Source of the DNA: an uncultured Porphyromonadaceae bacterium
GTDB lineage: Bacteria > Bacteroidota > Bacteroidia > Bacteroidales > Muribaculaceae
NCBI GenBank assembly: GCA_905193995.1
Contig: CAJJQT010000101.1
Span: forward strand, 1 to 7,063
Direction: 5' to 3'
Length of the DNA: 7,063 nt
Below, in pieces: positions 6,042 through 7,063 of this stretch. How positions within the stretch are numbered: position 1 is the first letter of the stretch; each line of letters begins with the position of its first letter. The notes beneath the pieces were generated by a model. That model was given only the letters and a program-made list of their open reading frames with translations, was not told where the DNA came from and made no database searches. The translations under genes and the position numbers were made by a program.

Positions 6042-6070
6042 TCCAAGGACCAATAGCACTTAACTTAAGC

Positions 6071-6139
6071 ATAATGTGATGAATGGGAAGGGAGGTACTC
6101 GTGAGAGCGCCTCTTTTTCTTGCCCGTTCATCACATTAT
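6071..6139. terminator. 69-base hairpin element with perfect 13-bp arms, probable bidirectional terminator
   Basis: ATAATGTGATGAA (6071-6083) and TTCATCACATTAT (6127-6139) are perfect reverse complements. Pairing can continue inward (GGG with CCC, then AAG with CTT past one bulged G, then GAGG with CCTC), leaving a small CTC/GAG tip. It sits between the stops of two convergent genes, 29 bases after sodB and 18 bases beyond the efflux gene on the other strand, where a shared terminator is expected. The flanks lack a strong T-run. A small mobile palindromic repeat is the alternative, but no flanking target duplication is visible. Confidence 0.6.
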
Positions 6140-6157
6140 CTCAGCGTCGCAACGATG

Positions 6158-7063
6158 TCAGAAACCGATGCCGCGGTAGCGGTTGGTGCGCGTCAATGCC
6201 AGATTGTAGCGGTATTCGAGATCGAGATATGTCAGCCTCGACTGACGGAAGAGATTTATCTCGGTAATATAGTCGACCACAGTCATTTCACCGCTGTCGA
6301 AGGTCATCTTCAGCAGCTCCATGTAGCTGTTGTCGTCGATCAGGCCGGCATACCGGTCAAGCTCCTCCTTCAATTTGAGAGCTGTTGCATATTGGGCGGT
6401 ACATTCGGCAATGACATTTAAATATTCGGCTTCCTGATCAAAAATGGCCGCCATTCCGCTAAGTTCGGCCGCCCGAAGTCTTTTCTTGCGATCGAAAGAC
6501 GGAAGCGTCAAAGATACTTTAAAACCATTGAAATGGTTTCTGTCCTCATAAGCATGGACGTAGCCCAAAGAAAACGAGGGCAAGGACGACATTTTTGCCA
6601 CTCTGATGCTGTTGGCATAGCTTTCTGCGCAAGCATCAATGTATGGTTGAAAAATTGCGTCCGAAGACTGGACAGGATCGTCCAGAGGCTGAATGGGGTA
6701 AGCATCCAAAGGCAGCTTAGTCAGCTCTTGTGTGTAGATGCCGAATCCGCCGGTACTTCCCGTGAGATTAATCAGATCCGCCTCGGCCATGCGGACATCT
6801 GCCCGGGCGTTGGCAGCAGCTATCTGCGCCTTACGCAGGTCGAGGATAGTAGCCTCGCCCATATCATAGGATATTTGAATGGCTGAAGCGATGCTATCGA
6901 TATTATCAGCTATTTCCCTATAAAGCTGGCACCTTAGGTTGGCATTTACAAGATCTATAAATATGAGCTTCAGCGTCAGGGCCCGATCCGCAACATAAAT
7001 GCCGTACAACGCCTCGGATTTAGAACGTTGTATCTGTGCCTGTCGCGAACGGCTACGGTAGAG
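6158..7063 (-). CDS. TolC-family outer-membrane efflux protein, carboxy-terminal part (runs off right edge)
   Basis: TolC-family proteins are trimeric outer-membrane channels with a long periplasmic tunnel that serve tripartite pumps for drugs, metals or other compounds. The frame is open from the right edge to the TGA at 6160-6158, giving 301 residues; the signal peptide and probably 100 or more residues lie outside. Visible parts are the end of the first repeat (MGEATILDLRKAQIAAANAR, 68-87 of the visible part), a strand pair (LPSFSLGYVHAY, 161-172, and GFKVSLTLPSF, 180-190), and the second-repeat helices ending in SGEMTVVDYITEINLFRQS (257-275). GEATILDLRKAQ and GEMTVVDYITEIN are the matching repeat positions typical of the family. 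It is the last gene of its transcription unit, with a hairpin 18 bases downstream. Membrane fusion and pump genes of the RND or CusA type may lie upstream, beyond the edge. The substrate cannot be told. Confidence 0.88.
   Translation of the reverse strand, partial: LYRSRSRQAQIQRSKSEALYGIYVADRALTLKLIFIDLVNANLRCQLYREIADNIDSIASAIQISYDMGEATILDLRKAQIAAANARADVRMAEADLINLTGSTGGFGIYTQELTKLPLDAYPIQPLDDPVQSSDAIFQPYIDACAESYANSIRVAKMSSLPSFSLGYVHAYEDRNHFNGFKVSLTLPSFDRKKRLRAAELSGMAAIFDQEAEYLNVIAECTAQYATALKLKEELDRYAGLIDDNSYMELLKMTFDSGEMTVVDYITEINLFRQSRLTYLDLEYRYNLALTRTNRYRGIGF

Noticed and set aside
6158..7009. TTG at 7009 as the true start of the efflux protein
   Set aside because: The frame continues open to the right edge with family-like sequence, and a start there would remove the signal peptide and most of the first repeat. 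The gene is partial.
1..7063. CRISPR array, defence or phage module, insertion sequence, tRNA or rRNA
   Set aside because: No regularly spaced repeats, transposase, integrase, nuclease or structural RNA sequence was recognised on either strand.

Overview
The window looks like ordinary chromosome from a member of the Bacteroidota, most likely an anaerobic gut-type Bacteroidales. Three things point there: an exbB-exbD-exbD-tonB operon whose TonB carries the FGAYEMR amino-terminal motif, promoters fitting the Bacteroides pattern (TTTG, about 19 bases, TAnnTTTG), and close family resemblance of the NAD synthetase and superoxide dismutase to Bacteroidales proteins. The genus cannot be fixed from the sequence alone.

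Layout. Positions 1-2995 hold a leftward operon, read as exbB (2995-2165), a first long exbD (2122-1307), a second long exbD (1294-557) and tonB (526 to the left edge, carboxy end missing). Together these encode the inner-membrane motor that uses the proton gradient to energise TonB-dependent outer-membrane transporters. Positions 2996-3356 are a gene-free divergent control region, with a leftward promoter for exbB (3199-3169) and a rightward promoter for nadE (3279-3309). It also has a leftward leader of about 165 bases with possible hairpins and a three-copy 7-base repeat, and a 10-base direct repeat in the nadE leader. Positions 3357-5291 encode glutamine-dependent NAD+ synthetase. Positions 5466-6041 encode an iron/manganese-family superoxide dismutase with residues typical of iron preference. 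A perfect 10-bp inverted repeat lies between nadE and sodB. A 69-base element with perfect 13-bp arms lies between sodB and the convergent last gene, a TolC-family outer-membrane efflux protein cut by the right edge.

How the genes relate. The left operon is one functional unit. nadE and sodB share a direction but are separated by 174 bases and a hairpin, so they are probably separate transcripts. The TolC-like gene is probably the last gene of an efflux operon whose other members lie beyond the right edge.

I found no clear undescribed system. The points most worth checking are the two oversized, different ExbD subunits in one motor, the extra amino-terminal membrane helix of ExbB, the acidic TonB linker, the 69-base palindromic element between convergent genes, the repeats in the divergent control region, and the metal-tuning threonine in the superoxide dismutase.
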